Shown in pieces: positions 1 to 12,313 of a DNA stretch of 64,000 nt. Position 1 is the stretch's first letter. Every line of letters begins with the position of its first letter. A program made the translations under genes and the position numbers. The notes beneath the pieces were generated by a model. It was not told the DNA's origin. It made no database searches and saw nothing but the letters and a program-made list of their open reading frames with translations. This stretch comes from Monosporascus cannonballus (Eukaryota > Ascomycota > Sordariomycetes > Xylariales). The DNA lies in assembly GCA_004154925.1 (NCBI GenBank), contig QJNS01000092.1, positions 186,001 through 250,000 on the forward strand, given 5' to 3'.

Positions 1-752
1 AGAGGGAGAATTGTAACTCAACCGACTCACAATCTACAGTACTAAATCTAATTGATCAATTTTACGTACCTACATGGCCAATGCTACCTATACATGTAGG
101 CTAACCCGTATTTGGACATGCACAGAGCAACCCGGCTACCTATACTATCGAAAAGTTCCGACCCATACCGCCTCTAAAGTCTAAGCCCCCAAATTCTTCA
201 GTTCTTCCAAGATCCCGGTCAACAACTCAAACCGCTTTACGTTAGTTCGACTTATTATACTTAAGTAGCTCATCCCTCCCGCGTACAAAGTAGCCGGTGC
301 CGCCAGTTTATTTGGACTTTGCATTCCCGTCCGTCGTTCTCTCCTTTGCCACTACAGTTCCTTGAGTTAATTACCTGATACGCTTTTATAATTATAAGGA
401 CTCTATGAGACTCCTCCACACAAGTATTGTTAATGTTGTACGGCGCACTGTTCGTTGGTACCTATAATCGTTAGGAAGCTCAGCTTTCACGCGCCGCGTT
501 CAAGTAGCCGATCCCAGAGATCTTCTCCGGTTGCCATTACGGCTACAGCTACCGTCCCCCACAGCGGACACTAGCAATTGCTATCCCTCTAAAAAGCTTA
601 GAGATCGCTGGCTACCTTGCTAGGCGCACCATTCTGTCACTTTGCTCGTCTCGGACACGGAAAGTTTCGTGGAGCGCCTAGCGCGCTGTCATGAAGTTAA
701 TCCTTCGTACTGCGTTCTGAACAAGTGAGAGTCGGTGTTTTACAAGTTCAAT
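1..752. other. Gene-free upstream region
   Basis: No open frame with coding character was seen. The stretch is mildly AT-rich and lies upstream of the first Zn2Cys6 gene, so it probably contains that gene's promoter and 5' leader. No specific motif could be supported. Confidence 0.4.
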
Positions 753-2992
753 ATGACGGGAGATCGAAGTCTTTCGCAGGCCGGAGGAATGGGCTCAACA
801 CCAAACCAAAATGGTAATGGAACAGAAAGACCAAGGAGGGTGCGCACCAGCAAACCCAAGGTCAAAACCGGCTGCAACAATTGCAAGTATGTGCACCTGC
901 CCCTTATGTTGACTTTCGATGCAGTATACCTCGTGCTGACCGACGCGACCATTTCCTTAGGCAGCGACGGATCAAATGTGATGAATTGCGGCCGGCATGT
1001 TCTCAGTGTGTTCGGTCCAAGAAAGACTGTACTGGCTATCCCCCTCCTCCGCGGCCTAAGATATTTGAAGAAGTGCGAATTGCTCCACGTCCAGCCGAAG
1101 GTAGTGCGCCTGGAAAACCCGACCCGGCAGCAGTACCCCATGCGCTCGTAGCGCAAGTCCGGCGGCGCTCACCCGTCGTGGCTCCTAGTCCTCCGAGGAA
1201 ACTCACTCCTCCCCTCACCCCGGTGGGGGCCTCCTTGACCCTTTATCAGCCGGCAACGTTTGCCTTCGACCCTCATGAAGGACAGTATTTCCAGCTGTTC
1301 AGAGAGCACACGGCCTGTGAATTATCTGGTTTCTTTGACTCTTCCTTCTGGACCCGGAGCGTCTTGCAGCAATGCCACTCGGAAGAAGCCATCCGACACG
1401 CGGTGGTAGCTTTAGGCGCACTGTACAAGACTCTGGATAAGATGACCGAGTCGCCGCCTGGTTCGCCGTCCGACATGGTCGACGTTACGGACCACGTCCG
1501 CAAGCACTGGGAGATTGCCTTTAAACACTACCATTATGCAATCAAGGCGATGTACAGCGCTATGTCGCAGGATCATACGACGCAACGCACCAGCCTCACG
1601 GCGACAGTCCTCCTTGCCTGCTTCGACTCCTTTATCGGAGACCACAAGCAGGCCATCCTCCAAATCCAGAGCGGCCTGGGACTGCTGGAGCAGTTGCGCG
1701 CTGAACGCAGAAGGGCCTTTCTCCCCAAACCTGAAGAGCCGGTTGACCAAGACCTCATCCAGATGTTCACCCGTCTGGCCATCCAAGCCAAGTCCTACGA
1801 CATGGCTTTCCATTTCCCTCAGCCCTTTGTCATACGCCTGACACCCCAGCACAATGAAAACCCAGCAACACCGCAGTCCGACGCGGGGTCACCTGTGTCA
1901 ACGACCCAGCCGCATATACCGGAGAAATTTCAGTCGCTTATCGAAGCTCGATTGGCTTGGGACTGCCTTTGCGAACGGATTATGCGATTCAACGAAACCA
2001 TGTTCTCATATACTAGCAAGATCAGTCCCATGGGTATCCTTCCACAGTCTTTGCAATCCCATAGCGCCGGCTTTAAAGACCAAATGCAACGGTGGTCTAC
2101 CGCCTTTGAACCAATATTAGCATCGCGGACCGCTCCGTCGAAGAGTAGCCAGGAGAAGACCGGCATTGCAGTTCTGAAGATGAATCAGATTATGGCTTTC
2201 ATATTGTTCATGATGACCTTTGCCGACGACGAGATGCAATTCGATAGATTTTTACCAGAATTTAGAAGGATTGTTGAGCTGGCCATGGAGGTGGTTGGGG
2301 ATGAAGAGCGGAGGGCAGCTGCGAAGCGGTGCCCTGATCCTCGGTCGTGTCATCATCGCACTATCCAGCCGGACATCTTCGGAGGCGACGACTATAACGC
2401 CCGACACATCAAACCTAGCTTCAGCGCGGACTTAGGCGTCGTACCGCCACTTTTCGTCGTGGCTACGAAATGCAGAGATCCCGTGATTCGACGTCAAGCC
2501 ATCCAGCTTCTGAGAACTAGCTCTAGAAGAGAAGGCATGTGGGATAGCGAACTTGCCGCGCGGATCGGCATGTGGATCACCACTATCGAAGAGGAAGAAG
2601 AAGATACGGCCGAGCCCCTCCGGCCGATATCAAGTTCCAGCAACAGTTACTCTATGGAGAGCCCGGCCTCTGCTAAGTCCTCTGCTGTGTACTCCAGGGA
2701 AAGCCCGGGCGCTTATTCCAACGGATCTGCTGACTTCGGGGACGACGTTCATCTGAGTCCCGGTGGCAATGCTCGATGGGGAGGGAGCAGGGGAGAGAAC
2801 GGAGCAGTTTCGCCATTGGTCAGACCCGAGAAGAAGATTATACCGGCAGAGAAGCGGGTGATGGTCCGAGCCGTTGAATTCGATCTTCGCGAGCGAGTCG
2901 CGACGCTCCAATGTGGCACTCGAGGACTCATCCCGGGAATGCCGGACCTGAGGACCCGGGTCACGAGGATTAGTTGGGGAGACGAAGCATGA
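753..2992 (+). CDS. Zn2Cys6 transcription factor with C-terminal fungal regulatory domain
   Basis: Two exons, 753-886 and 961-2992, join in frame to 721 residues. The 74-bp intron (GTATGT...TTAG) interrupts the zinc cluster, and splicing it out restores a perfect motif: Cys 41, 44, 51, 58, 61 and 68 in C-X2-C-X6-C-X6-C-X2-C-X6-C spacing, with the basic QRRIK stretch between. The family binds CGG-type DNA as a nuclear regulator. The region after about residue 150 (FDSSFWTRSVLQQC, then a long helical part) resembles the Fungal_trans_2 type of regulatory domain. The tail is Ser- and Glu-rich. The start is the first ATG in the frame; an upstream GTG is ignored. The target genes cannot be inferred: no biosynthetic cluster adjoins, and the nearest gene is another Zn2Cys6 factor. 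Confidence 0.9.
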
Positions 2993-3979
2993 TGGTCTTT
3001 GCTCTCCGGCGCCATAATACTTCAACCGCTAGCTCGGTTGAGTTGCGCTCGTGCCACAGCCCCTGGGTGGCTTTTTCGATTCTTGTCAGCTGTTTTACTT
3101 ACTGGCAGGCACCATTTTGAAAATCTAGTTCCTATCAGTGAACTGATATGCAGCATTTCAGCTGGAGTTGAGGCGAGAAAAACAAAACACCAATTTTATA
3201 AGTGCAGTATAGCGTTGCGCAAGCAAAGGTTTAATGCTTCAAAGCAGTATTGCCATGAGGCCAAGAGACTCGGGATATCGACATGAGGTTATGATTGGCG
3301 CGGGGCGTGCGACGGGGCATATGTTCTTGATCCCGTACTAGGACTTTATTTAGCTTCTTCCTGGAAGAACGAAGGAAGTCGTTGCATTTAAGGATATATG
3401 CCAGTATTCGGTGTGAAATCAAGATATTTACTACAGTGTCTATTTCGACGGAGAACTCGAGCGTCAACAAAAGCCATCCTTTCCTTCAAAGGGGTACAGT
3501 ACGAATGTTAATACGTTTGTGTAGCCTGCACGGTACTGGGTCGCCTTCTGAAGCACCAGCCCCAGCATCATGCTCAGCCTCAATAATGCTGACCCCGTTT
3601 CGTCATCCCATCCCCTCCGAGGATCTGCTTTGAATATCATACAGCCTTTCATAGTTCCCAAGAAAAGCATCATTCCAGCTATTGCATTGTAAATCTGGGA
3701 TTACATTCTGATCGATCATATAAGCAAGCATTTCAAGCTGATTTCTCACATGAGGGGGGCAATACATCTTGAAGCTAGCTGAGCCAACCATATTCTGTGT
3801 TCCACTAACTTATAGCGCTAGCGCTGCTCGCGACCGTGCGGGTATATGAAGCCCAGCTCCTGACCATAAGTCCGTGCACACTCGCGGGATTGCTCTGGCC
3901 ACGGAGGCGCACAACATCCTCGGAGAACAAGGCATCTTATCCCGTTGCGCTTACTTACATCGCAGCCGACTGACAGATC
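2993..3979. other. Intergenic region between two regulators
   Basis: No supported gene. The stretch contains the 3' flank of the first regulator and the promoter of the second. A 62-codon minus-strand frame at 3603-3791 looks mildly protein-like but could not be assigned. Confidence 0.4.
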
Positions 3980-6871
3980 ATGTCGTCGACATCCGGCCGG
4001 CGTTCCCCCTCCCACGGGAGCCCCGACGACAGCGCCGGCAGTAGCAGCAACGGCACTATACACAGCGGAGGGCACGGACTCGGACTCGGACACGGGTTCG
4101 GACCCAGGGCGGTACCACCGACGGCCTCATCCACCTCAACCTCCATCTCCCCCGCCTCTGCGCCCACTACGCAGCAGCAGCAGCAGCAGCACGCCAAGCG
4201 GACGCGCGTGCTGCTGTCGTGCGGGCCGTGCCGGAACTCGAAGCTCAAGTGCGACCGCGCCGCGCCGTGCGGCCAGTGTCTCAAGAAGGGCCGGCCCGAC
4301 GCATGCGTCTACGCGCCGCGGCCCCAGAAGCAGAAGCCCGCCAAGAGCATGGCCGCGCGCCTCAAGCGCCTCGAGGGCATGGTTCGCGAGATGATTGACA
4401 CGGACGTTGCCCTCCCGACATCGTCAGCGGCGGGAATGGGAACGGAGGCAGGTGCAGTAGTAATGGCGGGTGTGGTGGGGCCCGGTGCGGGAGCGGGGTC
4501 CACCACGCCCCCGAGCGAAGCCGCCGCGGACGCTGGCGGCCTCATCGTACAGGGCCAGAAGGCCACGAGCTACGTGGGCGCGACGCATTTCATGGCCATC
4601 TTGGATGACGTGGGTCTCCCCGTTTCTCGTTCTTTGTTCCTGAACTCGTATAGTGTATAAATATTAGGTGTGTTCGGTGACTGAAGTCTGCCCCCCTTCA
4701 GATCGAGGATCTCAAGAACTACTTCGAGGATTCGGACGAGGAGGAAGGGGAATCGCCCGACCCGTACGAGAACGTCGGCCCCCCAGAGGTTCTCTTCGGT
4801 TCGAGGGGCGTCCTGAAGGATAAGGAGGAGTTACTGAGACTCCTTCCCGAGAAGAGCGTGATCGATCGCCTCTTGAGTCGGTATTTCGATTCAAACAGCC
4901 CTTCTCAACGTGAGTCTAGCTTTGTCTCCGTCTTTCTCTTATTGCTTGGTCTATACAGCTCTGATTAACGCATTTCAATCTCAAGATATCCTACATAGGC
5001 CAACTTTCAGCAAGAAGTATAACCAATTTTGGCAAAACCCCTCTGAGGCTCCGCTTCATTGGATCGCTCTGCTGTTCATAGTCATGGGCCTTGGCGTATT
5101 CTTCTCCTCGTTCCAGGCGCCGCACGAGCTGGAGCGTGACTCTTCTCTACCCGCCATGGACAGATTCAAACAGTATCGTGGGGCTGCTGGGTGGGCTTTG
5201 ATCTGGGGCAAATACTCGCAGCCGAGTCTTTTAACCCTCCAAGCGTTCCTGCTGTACGTCGAGGCGGAATTCTTGGTCAACCGCAGCAATCAGATGCAAT
5301 GCTACCTCATGTCCTCAGTTTGCATCCGGTTGATGCTGAAGATGGGTCTACATCGCGACCCGAGCAAGCTGCCGAACGTCAGTGCTTACGAGGGCGAAAT
5401 GCGCCGCCGAATGTGGAACCTAGCGATACAGATTGATTTGCTAGTCTCATTCTACCTTGGACTACCGAGCATGATCCATGGTATAGAAAGCGACACGGCA
5501 ATGCCGCGACATATAATGGATTCCGACTTCAACGAAGACTCCAAGGAGTTGCCTCCGGCACGGCCTATATCTGACTACACGCCACTGACTTACCCAATCC
5601 ACAAAGCCGCAATAACCAAAGGTGAGTATTTCAAGTTCATCTATTTCCGTCTAGTCCGCGTAAGGAGCATATAACTTAGGGCCATAACTCCTCACTTACT
5701 CCTATGACCTCACAAGAAGCCCTCACCGAGTAGTTGCTAAATAATACGATGTAGCTTTTGGGCTTGTAGCTCGACAAGCGCATGCACTCACTGTTCCTCC
5801 TTATTCCGAAGTCATGAGGGTCGACCGCTTGCTCGAAGAGACGTGGAAGGACGTGCCTGCATTCATGAAAGTGAAGCCTTTGGAAGAGAGTGTAACAGAT
5901 CCGATCATGCAGGTAATTCAGAGGTTCGGGTTGTCTTCGTTATATCAGAAAAGCCGCTGTGTCCTACATCGACGGTATCTTTCCGAGGTTATACCAAAAG
6001 AGGAACACGGTTATTCACGCAGGGCCTGTCTGGAAGCGGCTCTCGCCTTGCTCGAGTACCAACGCACCCTGCACTACGCATGTCAGCCGGGAGGTCTACT
6101 CCACTCGAAAGGCTGGTTTATCGGATCTCTGGCTATCAACGATTTCTTGCTGGCGGACATGGTTGTCGCGCTGGTCGTGCAGAACGAGCAGTACTCGGAA
6201 GCCGGTGGCAGCTCCGATTGGATGTCGCAAGGGACGCTGTTGCCTACCAAGGACGAACTCTTGCATATACTACAGGAATCCCACCGCATCTGGTGCGTGA
6301 TGGCGCCCGACATTCCGGATTGCAGAAAGGCAGGCGAGGTTGTGCAGAGGATGCTGGATCGGATATATACACAGCTTGGAATACGGCCCGGGGAAGAATT
6401 GGGGGCTATCGACTCCGCGCCGTCGGCAAATAGGAATGACGAAGCCGAGTCGATGGCCGGTCCCAATCTGCACAGTAATAGCGGCCCCTCCACAGTAGCT
6501 TCCGGTTGCTCTGATGCCCCGAATCAGCACGTTACCCCAGAATTCGATGTGATTGATCCCAACGTGGTAAGGGCCATGGAAAGCATACAGGACCGGATGG
6601 GTCCTGATCCATCATGGATGATTCACAGTGGCAGTAGTTATGATTGGGTGAGTCCCTGTTGCCCTTTTCACATGCTGAGCCCCTTGGTAGTTTCGGCGAG
6701 ATATCTAACGATCAGATTTCCCAGAACCAATTCGACGCTCTAACTCGGGGCCCAGCGGACACCGTCCAGCCAATGCCGCAGACAGAACAGCAGAATTGGC
6801 TGAACGGGAACCAGGCAGACGACTTCGAGTTTCTTGCTTCGAACGGCTGGACACATGTTCCTTACCCATAA
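3980..6871 (+). CDS. Zn2Cys6 transcription factor with Fungal_trans (fungal-specific TF) domain
   Basis: Five exons: 3980-4609, 4702-4909, 4986-5621, 5755-6647 and 6716-6871, 840 residues, with all introns GT-AG and phases matching. The zinc cluster is Cys 81, 84, 91, 97, 100 and 109 (C-X2-C-X6-C-X5-C-X2-C-X8-C), preceded by a polyglutamine run (CAG repeat) and followed by a short basic or coiled stretch (SMAARLKRLEGMV). Exons 2-4 carry the PF04082-type middle homology region: the motif ILHRPTFSKKY spans the exon 2/3 junction, and RRRMWNLAIQIDLLVSFYLGLP is the classic core of the domain. The C-terminus is Gln/Asn-rich, as in many activation domains. The likely role is a nuclear DNA-binding regulator of unknown targets. 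Its unusually GC-rich first exon contrasts with the later exons. The ATG is the only one ahead of the cluster in frame. Confidence 0.9.
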
Positions 6872-9800
6872 CGAGCCCGCTCTTGTGTCCAGTCATGTCA
6901 ATTGGCAGAACTTGACAACGTGGGACATCCGATTGGAATGAGGTTCGTCGGTGTCCCGCAGCACCAGCCACGGGGCTGGAGGCGTTCAAGAACGACTCTA
7001 TTACACGCTTCTCAGCCTATCGAGGCCATAGGGTCTCTTACAACCGATCCTAGCATATTCTCCACGACGCCCCAACAAGCCCTTTGATGTGACGCTGACG
7101 ACGATGCACGTCTGCTCCGTACCCATTCACAACGACGGCTCCTTTCTGAGAAGAGAGAGGCGGGCGTAAATAGCATTTTGCGGGGTGCATGATCGACCCC
7201 ACATAGCCCCAACCAGTCGGAGCGTTTCTCTCTCTTACGCTATGGGATAATAGACGGGTTGAGGAACACAGAGCCTTGGGAACTGATGATGCACCAAGAC
7301 CCTCGAGCAAGCAGCGGCGGATTTTTCTAACTTGACATTTGGCGGCTGCTTGGTAGACCGGCATGCTTAAAGCCCCGCGGAAATGCATTATCCGGTTAGC
7401 AGGGGCACGACTTGGCGGATTAAGCAACGGAATGAATGACGCTCAGGGCTTAGGGAAACGCCGCTCTCTCTGATGTTTTGTACGTAATAGCACGCAAAGC
7501 TTTTTTTTTTTTTTCCTTTCCCGCGTCCTTAGCAGTAGGGAAAGCCATCCGCGAAATAATGACGTTATTAACCCTAGCAAGGGAACCGGGCTTGTCTCGG
7601 TCCATTATGCTTGGAGACTTTTTGAGTTGCTGTTTGAGTTAAGGTTTGCAGTGTCGGGTCTGTCGTTCGGTGGGAAACATCATCAAGCCTTTCGATGAGG
7701 GTCGGATCGGCCGGCTCGATGAGGCCAGACTCCCAACCCGCTGCTATCACTTTGCTACATACAGCCTTACTAGGCATGTATCATATGTATCACACGTACT
7801 GTCTGTTTGCAGTATCAAGCCGAATTCTCACCTTGTCTTGACATACCTAGGTACTTACAAACGACACTGCTTGCTTTCCACTTGCTTTACCTGTTAGGCA
7901 TGCGTTCCACCACATGCACCCCATGACAAAATTCCATCTCCGTGACCGAGTTCTGACGAATTCTGGGGTGCACGCGACTCGCCCTCTCCCCTTGGTCGAT
8001 GATCGACGACGAGGTGCATGCGATTAGGAAACTGGAGAGCCGGGCTCACTGAGCTGTGGTACTTGAACACAACTCCTATGTAGGGGTATTCTTAGTTCAT
8101 CATCTCCACCGGGTCCATTACAGAGCCAGGTAAACTCTCATATAAATTTGTATGGTTATACATGCTCTGACGGTTTTGCCAGTACTGCCGCTATCCTAAG
8201 GTGACAGAGATCGATCTTGGCTGAAGTGGCCAATGTATATGCCATACAAGTTCCATAGTACTCTACCCTCTAGCCTCATATGTACGGCATATGGAGGACT
8301 ACGGGCGGTAACTAAGAAAGAATACCCCTAGGAGGAGTTGCATTAGCATGTCATGCACCTACTACATAGTTACTCAGCGAGTATTGCAGGTGTTATGTAA
8401 GCCCCGTGTTTCTTTAACGGTAAGGTACGATTAGCGTATAGCTATCATTTATATTTGCTATACGATTTACTAAGTGAGAAATACATTGGTGGGGTATCCG
8501 CCCTTCAGCTTCTCGTCCAAGCACGAATAAGGTTGAGATTCGCAGGATGTATGTCACGTGATGACCCTAATCGAAGTCAGCAGAGGGGTATCTCATGTAT
8601 CTTAATCGAATGATTTTGGTACGCCATTACACTAGCCAATCAAACCAACAACATTCTCGATAGGCATATGGGGCTTGTGTGCCACTAACTGCAATAACCC
8701 CTATGTATGTAACTTTACGAATGACACCCCCATTCATTTTGTCCGATCTTGCATATTTCGCTCGACTCCACCTAACCTAAGAAAATTCCCCTTCCAGTCC
8801 GATAACTGGCCTCAAAGGCGTACACACGACGGCGGATTAAGCGCTTTGATGACTGCAAACCAGGAAAAATTGTATACATATATATAGTAAGGGAGTCGAT
8901 AGGGCTGTGGAAGAAAGACAAACCCCGACGGCCAAAGAGGTTCCAGAATGACTTTCATTGACTGACAAAGCTGTTGGAGAACGGGGGCAAAGAACGGACG
9001 ATACCTCCGCTCCTTACACACATGACAAGCCCACAGGCGCCGAGCCGACCCTTCAGAATCTTTTACCTAATCTCAATCCGGGCTGACTCCGATTTCGAGT
9101 AACTGACGCAACGTGCAAAATGGTTCGTTACAGTCGGACCGCTGAAAAGAAACAAAACCGGGGGCACTTGCACAAACTCGAAAAATTCGGGAGAAAACGT
9201 GGCTGTTGCTGGTCACACAAATGGACAAGAAGATTGAGGTGAGAAGATCTTTCTCTTCTATCTCTCTCTCTTCTATCTCGGGGACAGTCTCCGATGCCGA
9301 TCCTTTCTAGAGATAAGGCCTGTCTGAAAGTTGAGAACCCCCTTAGCAGCGTAATATCCCCAAATTGATCTAGCTAGCATGCGATTTGACAAGTCGATAC
9401 CGTTCGACAAATCAGAGCTCTCCTTGGCATCTAAGTCAGGCAAAATTAATTAGCGATAAGACACCAACCTTTCCCCAAGCTCCCCAGGTATCTTGTCTTG
9501 TCAGAGAGTTTCCTGTACGCACATGTACGTATGCAGTACACGCACATAGATATATATAGTGCCTGACAAAGAACGATATGCTTATGTAACGGCCTACCTA
9601 CTTAGTATCCCGTACAGTAGGTAGATACGGACTGAACTTTATCCAGTTTCTTTTCCTTCTCCCTTCAAGCCTTCCAACAAATCCCAACTGGTGTTGTATT
9701 TTAGGTACCTATCGAACTGCTCACCGCCCTCTCCACTTTATTGCACGCCAGCCGGACATTTTGCGCTCTTCGTTTTCTGGCATCGCTGCTGATCCAGTAG

Positions 9801-10918
9801 CCTACATACTTCGTTGCTTGCCCGCCAGTTGACCACCACTACTATTTTATAACAGCATCCACAAATCCATCTGTCGCGCACTTCGCGATTCCCTCCTATT
9901 GGACCGTCGCCCATCCCCCATACCCATCCAGGTTGTGGATAACGGAGCGGCAGCACCTTACATACCCTACTACATGTACCTAGTAACTCTCTGCCCTGCG
10001 CTTTCCTGTCGCCTGATCCCCGTAACGGTTTCTGACGGCCTCACATACGAGTATATATCACCACTGCAGTAACTTCCTGACCAAGCGCATGGCACGGAGT
10101 CAAGCGAGATAAGCCCAAAGCCAACAATTTGCACCTGTGCAGGCCGAGGACCGGACCTAGGACAGCCCTTGCGTACATTTGACACAGTGTGTTCCTAATG
10201 GAAGTTGTCGAGTACCTGAGCTGGGTCCTCGATTCTGTCACCAATATCCTCAGCTTTTAAGCAGAGCAACTGGGTCTTGGGGCGTCCACATCCAGCCCGA
10301 CTTGGACTTATACGGTCATCTTTTACGTGATTTTTTTCTAATTTCTTGCCCGTAACACTCTTGTCCCTAATAAAATCCCACTTACTCTCGACCACTCTTA
10401 TTCCCTTGACGACGTCGAAGGAAACAAAATTCTGCGAATCTAGATATCCATCTACTAGTGTTCAGAGATTCTGGTCTCGTCCCCACGAAAACGCTCGATC
10501 CGTCTCGATCCCTCTCATCGGGGAATTATCGTTACCCTGCTGCAGATCCAGGCACCTCGAACCAGCTTTTCAGATACCAGATACCGGTCACCGGGCCGTA
10601 ACCAGAGAAATCCTGTGCCCTTCCGCAGGCGGAGCCCATTTTTATGTGCTCACCCTATCTACGGTCTCTAATAGGTCAAGTCAACCTGATAAAATTAACT
10701 AACCTCTACGCCATTAACTCCCGAGTTGCTTGAACTCCAAATATAGGCGTCTTTGTGACCCGCAACTAGAGGTTTACTATTCCGGGCGTCCATCTTGTCT
10801 CCTGGGGTTGTAGTAAACACGGGTGTTATAGTGCTCCGTCGCGCCCTTTTGTTTCTGCTATTGTCGTTATAGATCGCTGTCCCCTTTGTCAGGCGCCGCG
10901 TAGCCCGCCAATCTCATA
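6872..10918. other. 4-kb gene-poor stretch upstream of nmrA
   Basis: No gene, tRNA or repeat could be supported. The stretch contains a 14-base T run (7501-7514), a CACGTG E-box-like palindrome near 8563 and a pyrimidine-rich CT tract near 9250-9290. It is long for a fungal intergenic region and may hold an extended regulatory region or 5' leader for the nitrogen regulator downstream. Confidence 0.4.
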
Positions 10919-12313
10919 ATGACCTCGGAACCAATCCCGATACGGACTGACTTGGTCTTCAGACCACCACCGTCGGAGCACAACAACAATGCGGCTGCGT
11001 CTCCCAAAAACGCGGTAGTGTATTCCTCAAGGCACAAACACACGCGATCTTCATACTCGGATTCGTCGCCGTTGACTGCCGTATCGAGGAACAACTCTCT
11101 AAGTTTTCGGCCTTTGAAGCGGTCGATGCCATCTCCGGACAAGACAATAGCCGTTATCAATGCGGGCGGCCGCCAAGCGGCTTCACTAATTCGCATCGCC
11201 ACTGCGGTCGGCTATAAAGTCCGCGCACAGCTACGGAACCTGGTCGGGGTGATTGCAACCGAGGTATCTAGCAACCCCAACGTCGAGGTCTTTGTAGGGG
11301 ACCTCTATCTTCGGAAAAAGCCGAACGACAACCAGGATGTCTCGGCCAACACCCACAATCCCGATATTCTCGTCAACCATGAATTGATATCGCAACTCTT
11401 CTCTGGGGCCCAGCTGGCTTTCATCAACACTACGTTTTACGGAAACGAGATCCAAATCGGAGAAGCAATTGCGGATGTCGCCAAAAGAGTTAGCGTGCAT
11501 CACTTCGTGTATTCATCAATGCCCGACCATGCGGCTTACAACTCCGAGTGGCCCTCGTTACCCCTTTGGGCGGCCAAGCATAAAGTGGAAGATTATATCC
11601 GGAAGATCGGCCTCCCGGCCACCTTCGTGTACACCGGTATCTACAACAACAATTTTACGTCGCTGCTCTATCCGTTGTTTTGCATGGAGCTGCAACCGGA
11701 CGGATCCTTTGAATGGCGGGCCCCATTTCACCCGGATGCTAAACTACCCTGGTTAGACGCCGAGCACGATGTTGGACCGGCAATTCTGCAACTATTCAAA
11801 GAAGGCCCGAAGAAGTGGAACGGAAAGCGAATAGCGCTGGCTTATGAATACTTGACGCCGCGAGAGGCCTGTAAAGCGTTCGAGCGAGGCCTCGGCAGGC
11901 CTGTACGTTACGAACAAGGACCAATCGAAGTACGAGTCAAGGTCCCCGAGGGTTATCGGGAACAGCTCGAGGCATTGGAGAAGCTCTTCTCGCCGGCGAA
12001 TAAAGATCCAAGGAAGCAGCCGCCCTACTTCGGGGACCAGAACCTCGAAGACAGTTGCCCGGAAGGTGCGCTCGCGCTGTGGGAGGGACCCAGAGGATTG
12101 GAGGAATATGCCCGCGAAATCTTCCCCCTGGAGGAAGAGGCCAATGGGATGACGTGGATGTTCGACGACGAAGAAGGCGCTCCATGTGAAGGCGCAACAG
12201 GTCCATCCACTATTCCGGAAGCCGGCGGCGGCGAGGACGATGATGATGAGTCTGTTGATGAAGGATTGGTGATGCGTGGCCTAAAGCGAGACGAGGAGGA
12301 ATGGTTGGCGTAG
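10919..12313 (+). CDS. nmrA: NmrA nitrogen metabolite repression regulator
   Basis: A single exon of 464 residues. From about residue 74 it follows the NmrA/NMR1 family closely: a dinucleotide-binding Rossmann turn (NAGGRQAA), the block NTTFYGNE, YSSMPDHAAY, LPATFVYTGIYNNNFTS, PWLDAEHDVGPAILQLFKEG and a C-terminal GLEEYAREIFPLEEEANG. NmrA proteins are atypical, non-catalytic short-chain dehydrogenase-like folds that bind NAD and restrain the GATA activator AreA/NIT2 when preferred nitrogen is available. The frame opens at 10919, which adds a Ser/Asn-rich leader of about 69 residues. An in-frame ATG at 11126 would start the protein where conserved homology begins, so either start is possible. 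The acidic tail (DDDDES) is variable in the family. Identity is secure; the exact start is not. Confidence 0.92.
   Translation: MTSEPIPIRTDLVFRPPPSEHNNNAAASPKNAVVYSSRHKHTRSSYSDSSPLTAVSRNNSLSFRPLKRSMPSPDKTIAVINAGGRQAASLIRIATAVGYKVRAQLRNLVGVIATEVSSNPNVEVFVGDLYLRKKPNDNQDVSANTHNPDILVNHELISQLFSGAQLAFINTTFYGNEIQIGEAIADVAKRVSVHHFVYSSMPDHAAYNSEWPSLPLWAAKHKVEDYIRKIGLPATFVYTGIYNNNFTSLLYPLFCMELQPDGSFEWRAPFHPDAKLPWLDAEHDVGPAILQLFKEGPKKWNGKRIALAYEYLTPREACKAFERGLGRPVRYEQGPIEVRVKVPEGYREQLEALEKLFSPANKDPRKQPPYFGDQNLEDSCPEGALALWEGPRGLEEYAREIFPLEEEANGMTWMFDDEEGAPCEGATGPSTIPEAGGGEDDDDESVDEGLVMRGLKRDEEEWLA

Noticed and set aside
3603..3791. 62-codon minus-strand frame upstream of the second Zn2Cys6 gene
   Set aside because: Composition is protein-like, but it is short, has no recognisable family and no supporting splice sites were found.
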